Origin: Macrosoma leucophasiata
Taxonomy: Eukaryota > Arthropoda > Insecta > Lepidoptera > Hedylidae
Reading direction: 5' to 3'
Assembly: GCA_036365455.1 (NCBI GenBank)
Contig: JAWQUS010000032.1
Span: 12,222,001-12,286,000, forward strand
Length of the DNA stretch: 64,000 bases
The position numbers were made by a program, and so were the translations under genes. This document shows positions 11,901 through 25,100 of the stretch, piece by piece (the first letter of the stretch is position 1; every line of letters begins with the position of its first letter). The notes below the pieces were generated by a model that worked only from the letters and a program-made list of their open reading frames with translations, ran no database searches and had not been told where the DNA came from.

Positions 11901-13788
11901 CATAGAAGTGTACAAAATTTTGGTTGTTATTGTTGTCAATTATAATATTGTTCAGTGAACGCTTAGTAATTGAATTAAATGTTATCAATACAAAAGAAAA
12001 AAAATGAATCTAGTGGACCTATAAAATTTTACTAAACAATGGTTTACTTTTTCGTTGGCAAAATGGATAGATATGTATGTGACGTGTGAAAATATATTTA
12101 AAACATTCAGAATAAGGAATCAGTACAGTGTGCAATATGCCCAAAAATATTATCTCTTAAAGGTTCTTTAACAAGCGTTTTATAAAAAAAATGAAATAAA
12201 GCACCTACATAAAATAAAGATCGAAAAACAGAACTTGACGTGCGAAGAAGACATCGTTTTCTCAACCTGAATCAGAACAAAGTTTAAGCCTAGTTCCAAA
12301 AAGACCGCGGATAATAATTTTTATCTACCTTCTACAAAACAATCCGAATTTGTTGCACGGTATTTCCACTCGAACTGTTTAACTGTGTGATTGTACTTTA
12401 AGTCAAGGAGACTTATTGACATACTACACACACTCTTTTGTAATATAAAACATGATTATAATAAAATCATACCTTTTTGTTATGTATCTTCACGCCAGGT
12501 CCCTAACGGGGTAGGCAGAGAGTGTAGAGCGCCAGACATAACATAAAAATTGTAAATACCCAGGTACCCGGGTATATCTGGGTATATGCAAAAATAATAC
12601 CCGATACCCGGGTATTGGGTATTATTTTTGCATATATTATTATCTGCGGTCTTTTTGGAACTAGGCTTAAACTTTGTTCTGATTCAGGTTGAGAAAACTA
12701 TGTCTTCTTCGCACGTCAAGTTCTGTTTTTTGATCTTTATTTTATGTAGGTGCTTTATTTAATTTTTTTAATACAACGCTTGTTAAAGAACCTTTAAGAG
12801 ATAATATTTTTGGGCATATTGCACATTGTACTGATTCCTTATTCTGAATGTTTTAAATATATTATCACACGTCACATACATATCTATCCATTTTGCCAAC
12901 GAAAAAGTAAACCATCGTTAAGTAAAATTTTATAGGTCCACTTGATTCATTTTTTTTCTTTTGTATTGATAACATTTAATTCAATTACTAAGCGTTCACT
13001 GAACAATATTAAAAATTGTCGGGTATGCGAAAACCCTAATTAAGAGATTTGTATTGTACAAATTCACTTGTGCAATGCGCAGAGTGACAGATAAAAGTCA
13101 GTCTGAAGTTAGTTGCTAAACAGATAAAAGCAACAGGCTGCAGTTAGTTGCTAAACTTTTTTGTTGTTATGTTTTATTTCTAAAAAAAGTAGATATAACT
13201 TCTTATGAAATGGAAATTTAATTACACTTGAATAAATATTAACATATTGTAATTAATATTATATAGATTTTATGTACAATGATAAAGACAATAACTTTTC
13301 TCATTAGCTGAACTGATAAGGATTTTCCTTTCCGCTTTTTACAACTTCTAATGAATGGTCATTGTTGTTGGTAGATTTAATTTTTATCCTAGATAAATTA
13401 AACAAGTACCTTATTCAATTATAATCACAAAATTAACTGGAATTAGGAAAAACGTAAAATTGAATTCAAGGTGTTTTTTTTTACCTTCCATTCATGATCG
13501 CTGGTATCGTATCGATACAGCCTAGCTCGAATCTTCACAAGCTCTTCCTCGTCTTCTTCATTTGTGTGGATCTCGACCAGTGGCAAAGACACAATCGGAT
13601 CAAAGTGTGGATCGTGTTCTGGTGTTTCTGCATCTCCACCCTCGCTTTCACTGTTGCGTCTCACGCTTTCCTCTGTCTGCAACGGACAAAACAAAAGCTT
13701 CGTAATTTAATGTTCATACCATTAGATAGAATACTAAACTAGTGGTTTAAACAACGTAATTATTACAAATAGTTACCGGTGAAGACAT
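8930..13788 (-). CDS. RanBP1: Ran-binding protein 1, four coding exons, 230 aa
   Basis: Minus-strand exons 13777-13788 (MSSP), 13485-13676, 9788-10022 and 8930-9183 join without frame breaks to 230 codons plus stop. The protein is one Ran-binding domain (about residues 23-150) with the diagnostic sequences DPHFDPIVSLP, RARLYRYD, EWKERGTGDIKLL, MRRDKTLKVCANH, FNWSVFADYADE and LLAIKFGNA. The tail is acidic and charged. RanBP1 is a cytosolic partner of RanGTP that, with RanGAP, stimulates GTP hydrolysis and disassembles export complexes. Intron 2 (about 3.5 kb) houses a hAT-like element. Intron 3 holds two broken copies of exon 3. The first coding exon is only 12 nt and rests on the donor CCG|GTAACT and matching phase, so it is the least certain exon. 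The gene is divergent from LZTR1. Confidence 0.93.
9443..9580 (-). pseudogene. Decayed duplicate of RanBP1 exon 3 (copy A)
   Basis: Matches the central part of the true exon: the plus-strand stretches CTCATCTGCATAATCAGC, GACCAGTTGAACG, GCAGTGGATGTTCAT and ATGAAATGGTTG all have counterparts in 9830-9930. It is more divergent than copy B and lacks a clear splice donor. Together with copy B and the real exon it forms a tandem array. Confidence 0.8.
9594..9752 (-). pseudogene. Decayed duplicate of RanBP1 exon 3 (copy B)
   Basis: Runs parallel to the functional exon 9788-10022 over about 160 bp, including the donor (ACTCAC on the plus strand) and the parts encoding FNWSVFA and HCGSDKAF. In the equivalent frame stops replace conserved residues, for example just before MN and after the YAD motif. 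It lies downstream of the intact exon in transcription order, inside intron 3. Confidence 0.85.
11519..13038. mobile_element. hAT-like DNA transposon remnant with internal inverted duplication
   Basis: The ends are imperfect inverted repeats (TAGGGTTTTC near both ends), flanked by a perfect 8-bp duplication ATTAAGAG (11511-11518 and 13039-13046), the signature of hAT insertion. Inside, 11944-12319 and 12636-13010 are near-identical inverted arms of about 375 bp separated by about 316 bp. Each arm contains a decayed frame reading CAICPKILSLKGSLTS, resembling a BED zinc finger of hAT transposases. The spacer contains a short copy of a LINE 3' end (12480-12545) and GGGTATACCCGGG-rich microrepeats. 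It lies in RanBP1 intron 2, so a transcript would carry a long hairpin. Confidence 0.85.
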
Positions 13789-15063
13789 TTCAGAAATTTA
13801 AATTGATGTAGGTATAATCTTTGATTCGGTTAATTTTTCAATAAAATTTACAAGAACAAGAAGTGTACAAAAGAAACAAACCACAATCCCACAAACTTCA
13901 ATGTAAAATGAATTGTTTTTTTTTACAGACTATAATTTGAATTTGACAGACAGCACAGATTAATCAAACAGAATATAGAGATTAATAAACAATACCTATT
14001 TTGGCTCGGATCTTATACCTACTTTATTTATTTAATTGACTGTTTTGATAAATGGTGCGAATAGAAACAGTAAGACGAGAACATAAGTGGAAATTAATAA
14101 ATCAACGAAGTAGATAATAAATCTATGAATAAATCACATATTTAAAATATGTTTACTACCGAAATTAAAAATATTGTCACTTCTGTCCTTGCGTAGGTAT
14201 AAGGCTTGACTCTTGAATTGTGAACTCGTGAAACATCCAGAAACCCAACTCCCAACTAGATCGTTCCCGACTCTCAGATATCCAACCGAATCGTCCGATG
14301 ATGTATACAGCCTTTATTCACACTCTGTCCACCATAGTGCTCCAGTTCGTTGGTAATGTGCGGTGGTAGATCCAGTGGCGAATTAAGGAGAGCGGACTGC
14401 CATAGGCTTTCGGTTCTGGAGGCCTACACAGGTCGACTGAGTTGTGAATCATGAATATCTCTTAACCCATTACCGCATTGTGCAAATTAAATTTTTAGAG
14501 CCCATGGAGGGTGAATTTGAAAAATGCGCGAGCAAAAAAACGACATTGTTTTTTTGATCGCGCATACTTCAAATCTCTTGCTAAATGTAAAAAGAAACTC
14601 TTTGTTTCTTAACGATGTACGGGTAACGACGTTTTTTTTTGTTTGCGCGTTTTTATTGCTCCTTAATTTAACTAAATCAGATCGATGAATGTAACACCGG
14701 CACTGGGTGAAGGCGCAGGGGCCTCCCAATGCCACCCTGGACCTTTGATAACCTTAGTCCGCCACAGAGTAGATCTCTTATGAAAGAGCTCGAAGGACCA
14801 CTTATTATCTTTGTGTTACCTATTTTAAATGACATTAAGTGGTATTGCCGGTCTTTATCCACTTAGAATATATGTATATTTTAAGGCTTAAATACTCAAA
14901 GACAGCAGCTTATTTGGATAAAGTCATCCGTCTCCGAGGGCTAATGATATATGTGATTTCCAGTATGTCAGCAGCTTTATATTATTTGGCGGAAATTTTG
15001 AAAAAAGTGTGTGGTGCTCATAATTTATTTCATTTTCTTAGTGCATTTTCGGGGCTATATTAA

Positions 15064-15370
15064 TTAAAGTTGGTGGCATTTTATTTGATATAGGTTTATT
15101 ACAGTGCCCGCGTATAGTGAAATAGAATAACAGTGCTAAAACACGTTTTTCAGGTTGCTTTCAAAACTTTATTGTAAATGATCTGGTAATGTAGCCATCG
15201 CTTTACTCGAATTAAGTACTGACCATAGAATAGATTTATTATCTTCTTGTACTGCCTGTCTGACTGATTGATTGACTGACTGATTCTGACTTTTATATTC
15301 GTTGCATAATAATACAAAATATCTTTTTACTTGACACTAGCAATATGCGTAACAGCGATGCCATAATAAA
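15064..15370 (+). repeat. Dispersed repeat upstream of LZTR1 (inverted partner at 35911-36204)
   Basis: AAAGTTGGTGGCATTTTATTT, GTAGCCATCGCTTTACTCGAA, a run of CTGACTGATTGA units and TTACTTGACACTAGCAATAT are all found as the reverse complement at 35911-36204. Probably a non-autonomous transposon. No target duplication was resolved. Confidence 0.75.
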
Positions 15371-15419
15371 AAAAAACACGGAAATCAACAATCAATTTGT
15401 CAAGCGTCACTTGTCATGT

Positions 15420-15552
15420 CACACGTCAAAATAAAACTTAGCTGCACGGCTTGTTTTCGTCAAATTGTCAAAAATAAAGTAAAATTAAAAAGACGTAAAC
15501 GTTCGAAACAATTAATTATAGCCAAAATAATTATTTGCACACAAAAGTCAAG
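15420..15552 (+). other. Possible non-coding 5' exon of LZTR1
   Basis: The first recognised coding exon starts 15 bases before its ATG at a splice acceptor, with an in-frame TGA immediately upstream of the ATG, so a 5' UTR exon must exist. The stretch ending TCAAG|GTAATA at 15552/15553 is the best nearby donor. The exon start is unknown and the boundaries are inferred. Confidence 0.35.
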
Positions 15553-16197
15553 GTAATAAATATCCTAGCGTATTTATTAAAATACTGACATAAAGTTACT
15601 AAAATAGATTGCTTGTATGTACTAACCAGGTGATGGATGTCAATGACCATCGCGCGGATAAATATTCGCCGACCTATATCCACATTAGTTTATTTTGAGA
15701 TATCCTTCTATTTTTCGGCGTGTCGGGATAATATTCTACTTTCAAGCTGTCCTGGTTTATATTTTATCGATGTGTGGTATCTTTGTCTTTATTGTGTTTA
15801 GTAGGTAATGATCCGGCTGGTTTTAAATGTTCTTTTCCAAGAAACAAGATTGTTTCATAAATCTTGGCGTAGCACATAGATTCTATCAAAACATCAAATA
15901 TCTTTAATGCATAATATATGGCTGTATGAAAACTTGTTTTAGTATTTCCTACAAAAAAGTTAAACTATGAAAACAATATATACTTCGCTGTATATTTTTA
16001 ATCAATTATAGGTATTGTAAAGATATCATTGGAATAAGCTGTTTAATGTGTAGTAACTATGGTTTTATATTGTAAGATGTAATATATTAAACATCATAGT
16101 ATTTCGGCACAGTGATATTATATCTCTTTTTTGTTTGTTCAACACATAATATTCAATGAAATTATATTATTATCTTTTTCAGGGTAAAGTTATTTGA

Positions 16198-19100
16198 ATG
16201 CAGAATCTCGCGAAAATGATTACAGAACAGCTTCGAAATCCAAATGAGCTGGACATCAGTCTTCGGATGGAGTTTGGCCCTTTTGAGACAGTACATAAAT
16301 GGAAGCGGATGTCGGAATGCTATGAGTTCGTTGGTGCAAGGTTTGTTAAACAATTTAAGTAAATATCCTGAGAATCTTTTCTATCCACATATCAGATATA
16401 TATTTTTTATTTCTGTTGTTATTTATTTGACATTATCTATTTTGATACCTCCCAATTTGTGTAATGAAGAATGATACTGTTCCATGCATTTCTGGGCATT
16501 TTCACATGACTATAAAATAAACTATTTCAAATTCGGTCATTTTTTAAATTGCCCATAATTGAACTTGATCATATAAAATGTAATAGTTACATAGTTACAT
16601 AGTAAAAGTTGCAAATTGTGAACTATATTACAAAATGTACTCTGTGATGAGTTAACCAGTAATGATTTTGCAGGCCCCAAATTACCCGTCTCCTTTATCA
16701 ATAACTAGCTGTGCCCATGAATTCGTCCTCGTAGCGTAGAGTATTGTATAGCCTATAGGTTTCCTCAATAAATGGACTATCTTATACTAAAAGATTTTTT
16801 CAAATCAGTCCAGTAGTTCCTGAGATTAGTGCATTCAAACAAACAAACTCTTCAGCTTTATAATATTAGTATAGATAGTAGGATATAGTATATAATATAG
16901 ATGTCGAATTAAGGACTAATACATAATTAATGCTTAGAATATTCTACAAGATAAAGGTGTACTAAGTAAGAATACATGAAAATTAATTGTAAATTTAGTT
17001 TTCCAAGTTCATATGATAGATATCATAGATACTGTTCACTTTTTCACTAAAACCAAAATATGTATTATGTGATAAGTTGTGAATTGGCTGATGTAATTCC
17101 CCAAGTCCCTCCAACGTGTATAATATAAAACTCAACAGATATAACAATACCCTTATCTTTCTCAGACGAAGCAAACACACAGCTGTGGCATACAAAGATG
17201 CTATTTACGTATTTGGTGGTGACAATGGCAAGTCTATGCTCAATGATCTGATAAGGTTTGACATAAGAGAAAAGTCTTGGACAAAAACAGGATGCATGGG
17301 CACACCACCAGCGCCCAGATATCATCACTCTGCTGTTGTAAGTAATGAAACTAGAAATATGAAGAATATACACATTTATCACACACATTTTGAACCAGGT
17401 CATTACATGATACTATTTTCGATAAAAATATATGTTTTTTACCTTTATTTTTATTGTAACGACCTGGTTCAAAATGTGTGTGATGAATGTGAAACGCGAG
17501 TGTTTAAAGGGTATAATCGAAATTCCGGGAACTTATTCAGTGCATGATACTGATGTCAAATTGTAGTGTTGCATAATGTGACTTTCACAATAGTCGCCCA
17601 ATGACCTAACCTTCACTTTGTATGGAACATAGAATGATACTTAATCTAACTCATGTTCTTTGCTGAAAGGTTTTTAGCATCATGAACTATATGTATACAC
17701 ACTGCCCCAAAACATTAAGAATTGATTTAATAGCTTCCATAAATAATTTGTCTTAACTATATGATTGTACTATTTATTTTTCGCAATAAAACTAGTAAAC
17801 TATAGAAATTAAAGAAAACACGGAAAGAAAAATTTGACTTCGGGCAGGAATCGAACCTACGACCTCAGGATAACGAGTCCAGCCGCTTTACCACTAAGCT
17901 ACCGAAGTCCCACACTGATGCGTCAAATTTTGCTTTCCCTTTTTGATTTTTAACCGATTTAATTTCTTAACTATATGATTTTTTTAAATAACTAAATCCG
18001 TTTTTATACATTGCAGGTTCACCGTTCATCAATGTTTGTTTTCGGTGGCTACACAGGCGACATCCTTGCAAACTCCAATCTTACAAACAAAAATGATCTC
18101 TTTGAATACAAGTTTCAAAGTGCACAGTGGGTGCAATGGAAATTTACAGGACAGTGAGTAATATTGTTTTAATTTTGTATTAATGTAGGAGCTGCATGGC
18201 CCCATAATTGGCAAAATGAATAGGACCTCATGGGTGGCAATCCATGGTTTTTCGTGTAGATGTCTATAGGGTACAGCATTCACTTAAGACCTATGTGAAC
18301 TGCATGTTTGTTTGCCACCATCATTGAATTTTAAAAACTTTTTCGAACCCCTTTTTATTTTATTCAAAAAAATAAAAGATAGACTTGCTGCCAAATGGTA
18401 GTGTCCAGCACTATCCCGTTTTTATGTAGATATATACTTGTTCCACTTCATGACATGCTAAAATATGTATTTTGTTATTATATTGACATCCTCAAATTAT
18501 TATAGGCTATTTTTTTTATGTTAGGAAGGTGCAACCAGCTCACATTGATGATATGTGATGACTGCAGCCTATAGACGTCTACACAAAAACCAGAGATCAA
18601 AGTGCTGATGCGTTGCCACCCCAGAGACATAAGTTGTAATGTCTCTGTGGTAGTTATTACAGGACCATATTTATTTATTTATTTATTCAATACACTTTAA
18701 TTGCATAAACATGGGTATAAAGGATTGTTGTTACAAAATAAATAGTTGTTTCGCCAAGTTCCACCTGTTAAGGCATGCAAAATTAAGAGTTTACAATGTA
18801 GGTAATTATTAATGTAACTTATTATTTTAATAAATTTCAATATGTATTTAAATAATCCACATTTAAATTTCATATGATACTTGCTGAATTACTTATAATA
18901 TAATCATTGATTTTATATACTTTATTGTACACCAATACATTAAAGATAGAAGAAATAGACGATACAAAAGGCGGTCTTATCACAACACTGCAATCTCTTC
19001 CAGACAACCTTTGGGTTGGACCATACATCTAACTGGAACAAGATAGTGCTGAATACTACAATTTGGTGGCAGATAGAGGTAATTACTGCATTACCTTTAA

Positions 19101-22100
19101 CTACTGCCAAATGGTAGTGCTAGTGGTAGCCTACGCCCGCGAGCTCCGGCACTAGAGCTCTACCACCATTAAAGTTAAAAATTGTTTAAAGGTATACCTA
19201 TTTTGCGACCCTTCAGATATTTGTTGGTACTATATTTTATATGAGCTGAAAAAAAAATTAAATAAATGCTATACAATGCTATATTGTTTTGTATAGAATT
19301 TATTTACATATTTAATATTTATTACATAGATAAGATTTCATCTTAACTTAAGATTCCCGTGGGAATGAGGGATTTTCCCGCAGTAAAAAGTAGCCTAAAT
19401 GTTGGCCAGGCTTAGTATCTATACACCACAAAAAGTTTCATTCGAATCCGTCCTGTATCTTCGGAGATTAGCCTGGACAAAGGGACAAACAGACAAACAG
19501 ACAGACAATAAAATTAATAATCATTGAAAAGTGTTCTAATACTATTTTAACATCGCCCCCAATTAGTTTTTCGTAAATATATACAATGTACAAACACGCG
19601 GGTTTTACTGTTTTATTATATGTATAGATTTATCTGCTAGTCTAATCTTTAGTCAATAAGAGGTTATTGGAACATGAAGATAAGTTAGAAATAATCTAAA
19701 TCAAAATACGTTCACCCCAATTTTGCCGCCGGCTTGAACTCAATTCATTTCTCCAAAGATTTCATTTTGCGAACGCGTCCTTAAATATACCGCTCATTTA
19801 GGTGCCAGTGACGTTTGCGCATCTAATCTACATGAACAGAGCTACTGCGCAGTCATTCACACGAATTTCAGAGAGGCAAACATAAAATTTGAAGTGTAAA
19901 TGTCTTCCAGAGAACCAGTTCCGCGATCAGCACATGGAGCAGCAGTTTACGACGACAAACTATGGATATTTGCCGGCTACGACGGCAACGCGCGCCTCAA
20001 TGACATGTGGACTGTTAATTTAGTTGTAAGTGTCTTTTTTTTTATAACTAAACAGTTTCTGTCGTGGTCCTCTGAAAGTTGGCAAATAATATTGTAGTGC
20101 ATAACTTAAACTTGACTATACTTGCATTGAAACGAGTCTCTTAATCACATTTTTATTGAATTGGCTCAGTGAGTACAGGTGACTGGTGGTACTGTATTCG
20201 AGTACAGGTTGAGTATATTTACCTATTCATAAAACAAATAATTACTAATTTTGTAACTAGATATCATAAACAAAAATTCTGCAAAATACATACATCTTTG
20301 CCAAGTTCAAGTTCGCTCCATTTTGATACAAACTCTTTTTCAAATAATACACTACATTTGGAAGTGAATATAATTTTTTTTTGTTGCGAAATCTAAGTAC
20401 AACTGAAACAAGAATATCTAATTGGCCCTCATCCAATGGCAAATAGGGCGAGAATCGCCAATTGGGAGCGGGTGGTACAGAAAGGGAAGTATCCTCTGAC
20501 GAACTGCAATATATTATTATTAGGAACGGAATAAAATGGTAATGCCTCGTTATGCTTAGTTAGATGTAATGAATCAATAAAGGATTTTGGACCAATTATT
20601 CTTCAAAAAAAACACATTACTTAGAAGAAATTCTATTCCTCAATTGTTGTTAAACGGAATTCATTATTGGCCTTCTTCCAATATTTTCCTAACCGTCAGT
20701 GGGAGCTAGTGGAAGAGAAATATTTTTGTGTTAGGTATTAAATTATTAGGTTTAATTATGTTTATAATTATCTATTTGTGTCACATATTTCATTCCTAAC
20801 CATTTTTTTCCCTAGCTAATTCAAAACCAATTTAAAAAAAAACAATGCTTACTCAGTAATGAAATTATCCAATACAGAGACTTTGTCCTGTTATCTCAAG
20901 GACTCTTAGTCTGGGTTGCATCAAGTTATTTGTTGAAGTTATTGTAACACTTCACATCCTTCTCTAACTTTAACAGATTTCTTTGTGTTAGAAAAGGATG
21001 TGAAATGTGACACTAACTTTAACAAAACTAACGTTTTCGCAGGTTTTCGCGAACTTCAAACATTGTAGAAATTAAACTTGCGGATTTTACGCGTGTACAA
21101 CACTCCCAAACCAACCAACCCCAACATTTCAGTCGCTTTCCAGCTACCGTGGTCACGGTCAGACTGAAAGCGACCGAAACGTCGGGTGTAAGAAGAAGTT
21201 TGGGAGTGTTGTATACGCGAGAAAATCTGCAAGTTTAATTTCTACAATTTAACAAAAATCTTGGTGCATTGGTCTTTAGGTGGATCCAAAGATTATGAAA
21301 CATGCACCACACATGCCTCGATATATATTTTTTTCTATAAATACAATAATAGCTTGTCCTTATCCGAATTCTAGGGTGAAAATCGTCAATGGGAGCAGGT
21401 GGAGCAAAAGGGGGAATGTCCGCCAACTTGCTGCAACTTCCCCGTGGCGGTCGCGCGCGGCAAGATGTTCGTGTTCAGCGGCCAGAGTGGCGCGAAGATC
21501 ACCAACGCATTGTTCCAGTTTGATTTTGAGTCGCACACGTGAGTGTTATGAAATCTTTAGTCAATATTATGTTACTCGTATTCTTATTATACACTAACTG
21601 ACCCGGCAAACTTCGTATTGCCTCAGAATGAAATAATGTGTCTAAGGTTTGCTAGATATGGACTATTTGTATGGGAAAACTAAAATGGTGGTTTTTACTG
21701 TTTCTCTTCAATTTCTTCATATTTTCTTACCTTTAAAACCTTGCCTTGTCCAAAAATAATTGAAAACCAAAAGTAGCCAAGTCGTCGGTCCAGCCGTTCC
21801 CGAGTTTTAGTGCATTGAACAGCAATTGATTTTGAAATATATAGACTAGCAACCAGCCCAGGCTGTTGCTGATAATTCAATGTAATTTTTCTTAATATAT
21901 TATTTACCTATTGTTATATAGCGCGCATGCTATCTATCGCGCCAACTGTAAATCGACTGACCACTATGATCGCTAAGTTTTCTTAAAAAATCTAATTTCC
22001 CCGCGCAATTGTTTATTTTTTCTTTTATAAAAACTTCACCGGACAATTACAAAAGTGTAAGCGAAAACGGTCCTGTACAGTCTTCCACCCTACAATATTT

Positions 22101-25100
22101 CAGCTGACTCCGCAGGCAATTTAGGGCGCGCGTCTTTTTTATCTTTTTAATTATAACAGTATTAATATTACATCATAACTGTGTGCAGGCGAAGTCGCCT
22201 ACCGTCTTAACATTAGAGAAAGAAATCGCCAACCTGTTTATCTTGTAAACCACATACAAATAAACTTGACTTTTTTCGAAGTAATACTTTCTCTGCATTC
22301 TCTACATATTGTCTGGTGGTAGAGCTTCAGTGACGGAGATCGCGGGCGTAGGCACCACCGCATTACCTAATTAATATACTTGCCGCTAAATGATAGTGTT
22401 CAGCACTACCGTGTTCCGGTCAGGTGGTAATGTACGCCCTGTAATTTTCGGGACAGAGGCATAACACCTTAGGCCCCAGGAGTGGTAACGCATCTGCATT
22501 TTGACCTTGGTCTTTATGTGGGTGTCTATAGGCTGCAGTCATCTCTTAATGTGAACTGTATGCTTGTTTGCCACTTCCATTACATAAAAAAGCAACCTAA
22601 TTAAACTTTAATTAATTTAACCTAATAAGACTTATTTTAACCTCAACTAAAGTTATTTTCTACAATTGTGCAAACCGCAAATGTGGACTACAAGTCTAGC
22701 TGTTCTCGAGTTTTGCCCTTACCAACACATACATTATTGAAAATTAATAAACCAGTTTAGTCTAAGTGTTAGCCTGGGTTGCACCACTATATTTGTTAAA
22801 GTTAAAGTTATTTTAACATTTCACATCCTTCTCTAACTTTACCAGATTTCTTTAAGTTATTAACTCTACATTATTAAGTATTTTTAACTCATACTACAAT
22901 TCTTATATGCATGTTTTGTAAAATTTTACATCCAACTTTTTTAAAGTTTAGAGAAGGATGTAAAATTTTACATTAACAATGTATAATACAAGCACCATCA
23001 ATTTCGTTCATATCAGCAGCTTACTCGCGCTACATTGAAATTGTCAATCATTTATAAAAATCAGTTCACGTTCGGTCATCAAGCATTTCATACATGCCGC
23101 GTGTGCTCATCAATTAGCATTACAAATTATATCAATATATCGGCTTATATCAATCAAGTCTATAATTTCTGTCATTCATGATTGTGCGGTGAAAACTGTA
23201 CATCATTTTGGCCCTTCGAGCCGGATCAGACTAACTTTAACGAATATTTTAGTGAAACCGAATCTAAGTAAAATACGTGATATCAGATGGAGCCGCGTTT
23301 GCACGGAGCACCTACTACGAAGCGCGGGCCCGGCGCCGGCGAGACGCTACGGCCACACCATGTTGTCGCACGGACGACATCTGTACGTGTTCGGCGGGGC
23401 TGCCGACAACACACTGCCCTCTGACCTGCACTGCTACGATCTCGACACACAGATGTGGTACGTTACGGACTCTTTCGTATTCACCACCGGTGTAGGTAAA
23501 TATCCCGATAGCTTTAATTAAGCGTCCCGCAAAACGGGCTCTCAGTCCCGCTCGATCGATCAGCTACGATTCGCGCGGATGCGGGGCGCTCTAGCCACGG
23601 ACGGCATTTCTACGTGCTCAACGGTGCTTCGGACAACACGCTAGCCTCTGATCTAGACAGCTACGACTTTGGTATACAGGTGTGGTAATCATTTTGTTAC
23701 AGTACGCGTAAAACACGCGAAGAAGATTCTGGCGCAAAATTTATGCAGGCAACTGAATCCGGTGGCATTTAAGTTTTGCGCACACCTACTATCGTCCTAG
23801 TATATACTACACGTCTACGTGTCCGACGGCCCTGCAGACAATACGCTGCCTCCGACCTACACTGCTACGATTTTGATATAGATGTTACTAATATCTATGC
23901 AACGCAAAACAGGCTCTTAGTCCCATTTTTAGCTAAGTTAAGTCTGAGAATGGTCTGTGTCCCATCTTTTGTCTTGATCGGCCCCTGTCACCAACAATTT
24001 CAATTTGTATTACGTATCTGATAAGTATTTCCCTCATAGAATATTTTTTAGCTTTCTTCGATACTCAATTTTTTTTTTACTGAATATAGGTATATACAGG
24101 GTTAATTTAAATTAGTGCATCACCTCTTGCATGCGGCCTCTCTACAGCAATATCAACAACATTTGTTCTACGACATTTAAAAATTTAAGTTAGAGGAGAG
24201 GCTAATTTGCTAAAAAAATGCTGCAAATACAGCATTTTTATTTTGCCCCTGAACTGGCATTTACTCTGAGCGTAAGTATGATACGCACTTTTGCCTAGGC
24301 AAAATATCGTCACGTGCAGGGGGTAGCGGGGTTGCAGGGTGGCGTAACGCTCCTTTGACCCTTTGTTTTTTTTTTTGTTTAGTTTTTTTTTGGGTTATAT
24401 ATCAAGATATGTAAAAAGTCGTAGAACAATTATTGTTAGGATTGATGAAGAGAGGCTGCCTGCAAGAGGTGATGCGCCAATTTCAATTAACCCTTTGTAT
24501 ATTCTTACATCAGGTCGGCAGTGCTCCCAGCCTCTGAATCGCAAATTCCGTCGGGGCGGCTGTTCCACGCGGGCGCGGTGGTGGGTGACGCCATGTTTAT
24601 ATTCGGCGGGACCGTCGACAACAACGTGCGCAGCGGTGACCTCTACCGCTTCCAGGTACAATAAGCAAACTAGCAGTACAATAAGCAAACTAGCAGATAT
24701 AATGTCTAAGAAAATTTGTTAATTGTAGTATGTTCTTAGGTTTTCGCGAGTTACACTCATTGAAATAAAACTAGTTCTCGGATTCATCTCGCGTATATTA
24801 AACTAAAATGAGTATTTTATTCCTCGAAAAATATAAGAAATATTTTTACGGTCTACTAAAACAATATTGAACGATTTGAGGCTTGTTTTAAAAAGTGTCA
24901 ACTAGCCTAAAGTCCTATTCAGACCTGATCGTTATCCGCGAACGCCTACGGTAGCGAAACCGCGTGGGGACGCGATATAATTACTATTCACACCTAAGCT
25001 ACCGCTACGGGTAACGAAACGTCTTGGATTTATTTAAGTACTATTCTTATTTTATTTCAACTATTATTTTTATTTCACTTTTTACTAGCTTTATTTCAAC

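Larger units (their letters stand above)
13789..16182. other. Divergent intergenic region RanBP1/LZTR1
   Basis: Contains retroposon-like fragments at about 14340-14420 and 14690-14770 and a dispersed repeat at 15064-15370 (inverted partner at 35911-36204). The presumed LZTR1 first exon ends at 15552. No other coding sequence was recognised. Confidence 0.5.

Noticed and set aside
17841..17913. A tRNA gene on the minus strand
   Set aside because: The anticodon stem is imperfect and the unit is flanked by the same inverted repeats as the 35157 element.
21280..21597. A 105-codon open frame overlapping an LZTR1 exon
   Set aside because: It reads the exon 21375-21538 in the wrong frame; the conserved kelch protein is in another frame joined by splicing.
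23590..23690. A functional mutually exclusive kelch exon of LZTR1
   Set aside because: The frame is open, but the kelch double glycine is lost, the first half is absent and the only acceptor is in the wrong phase.
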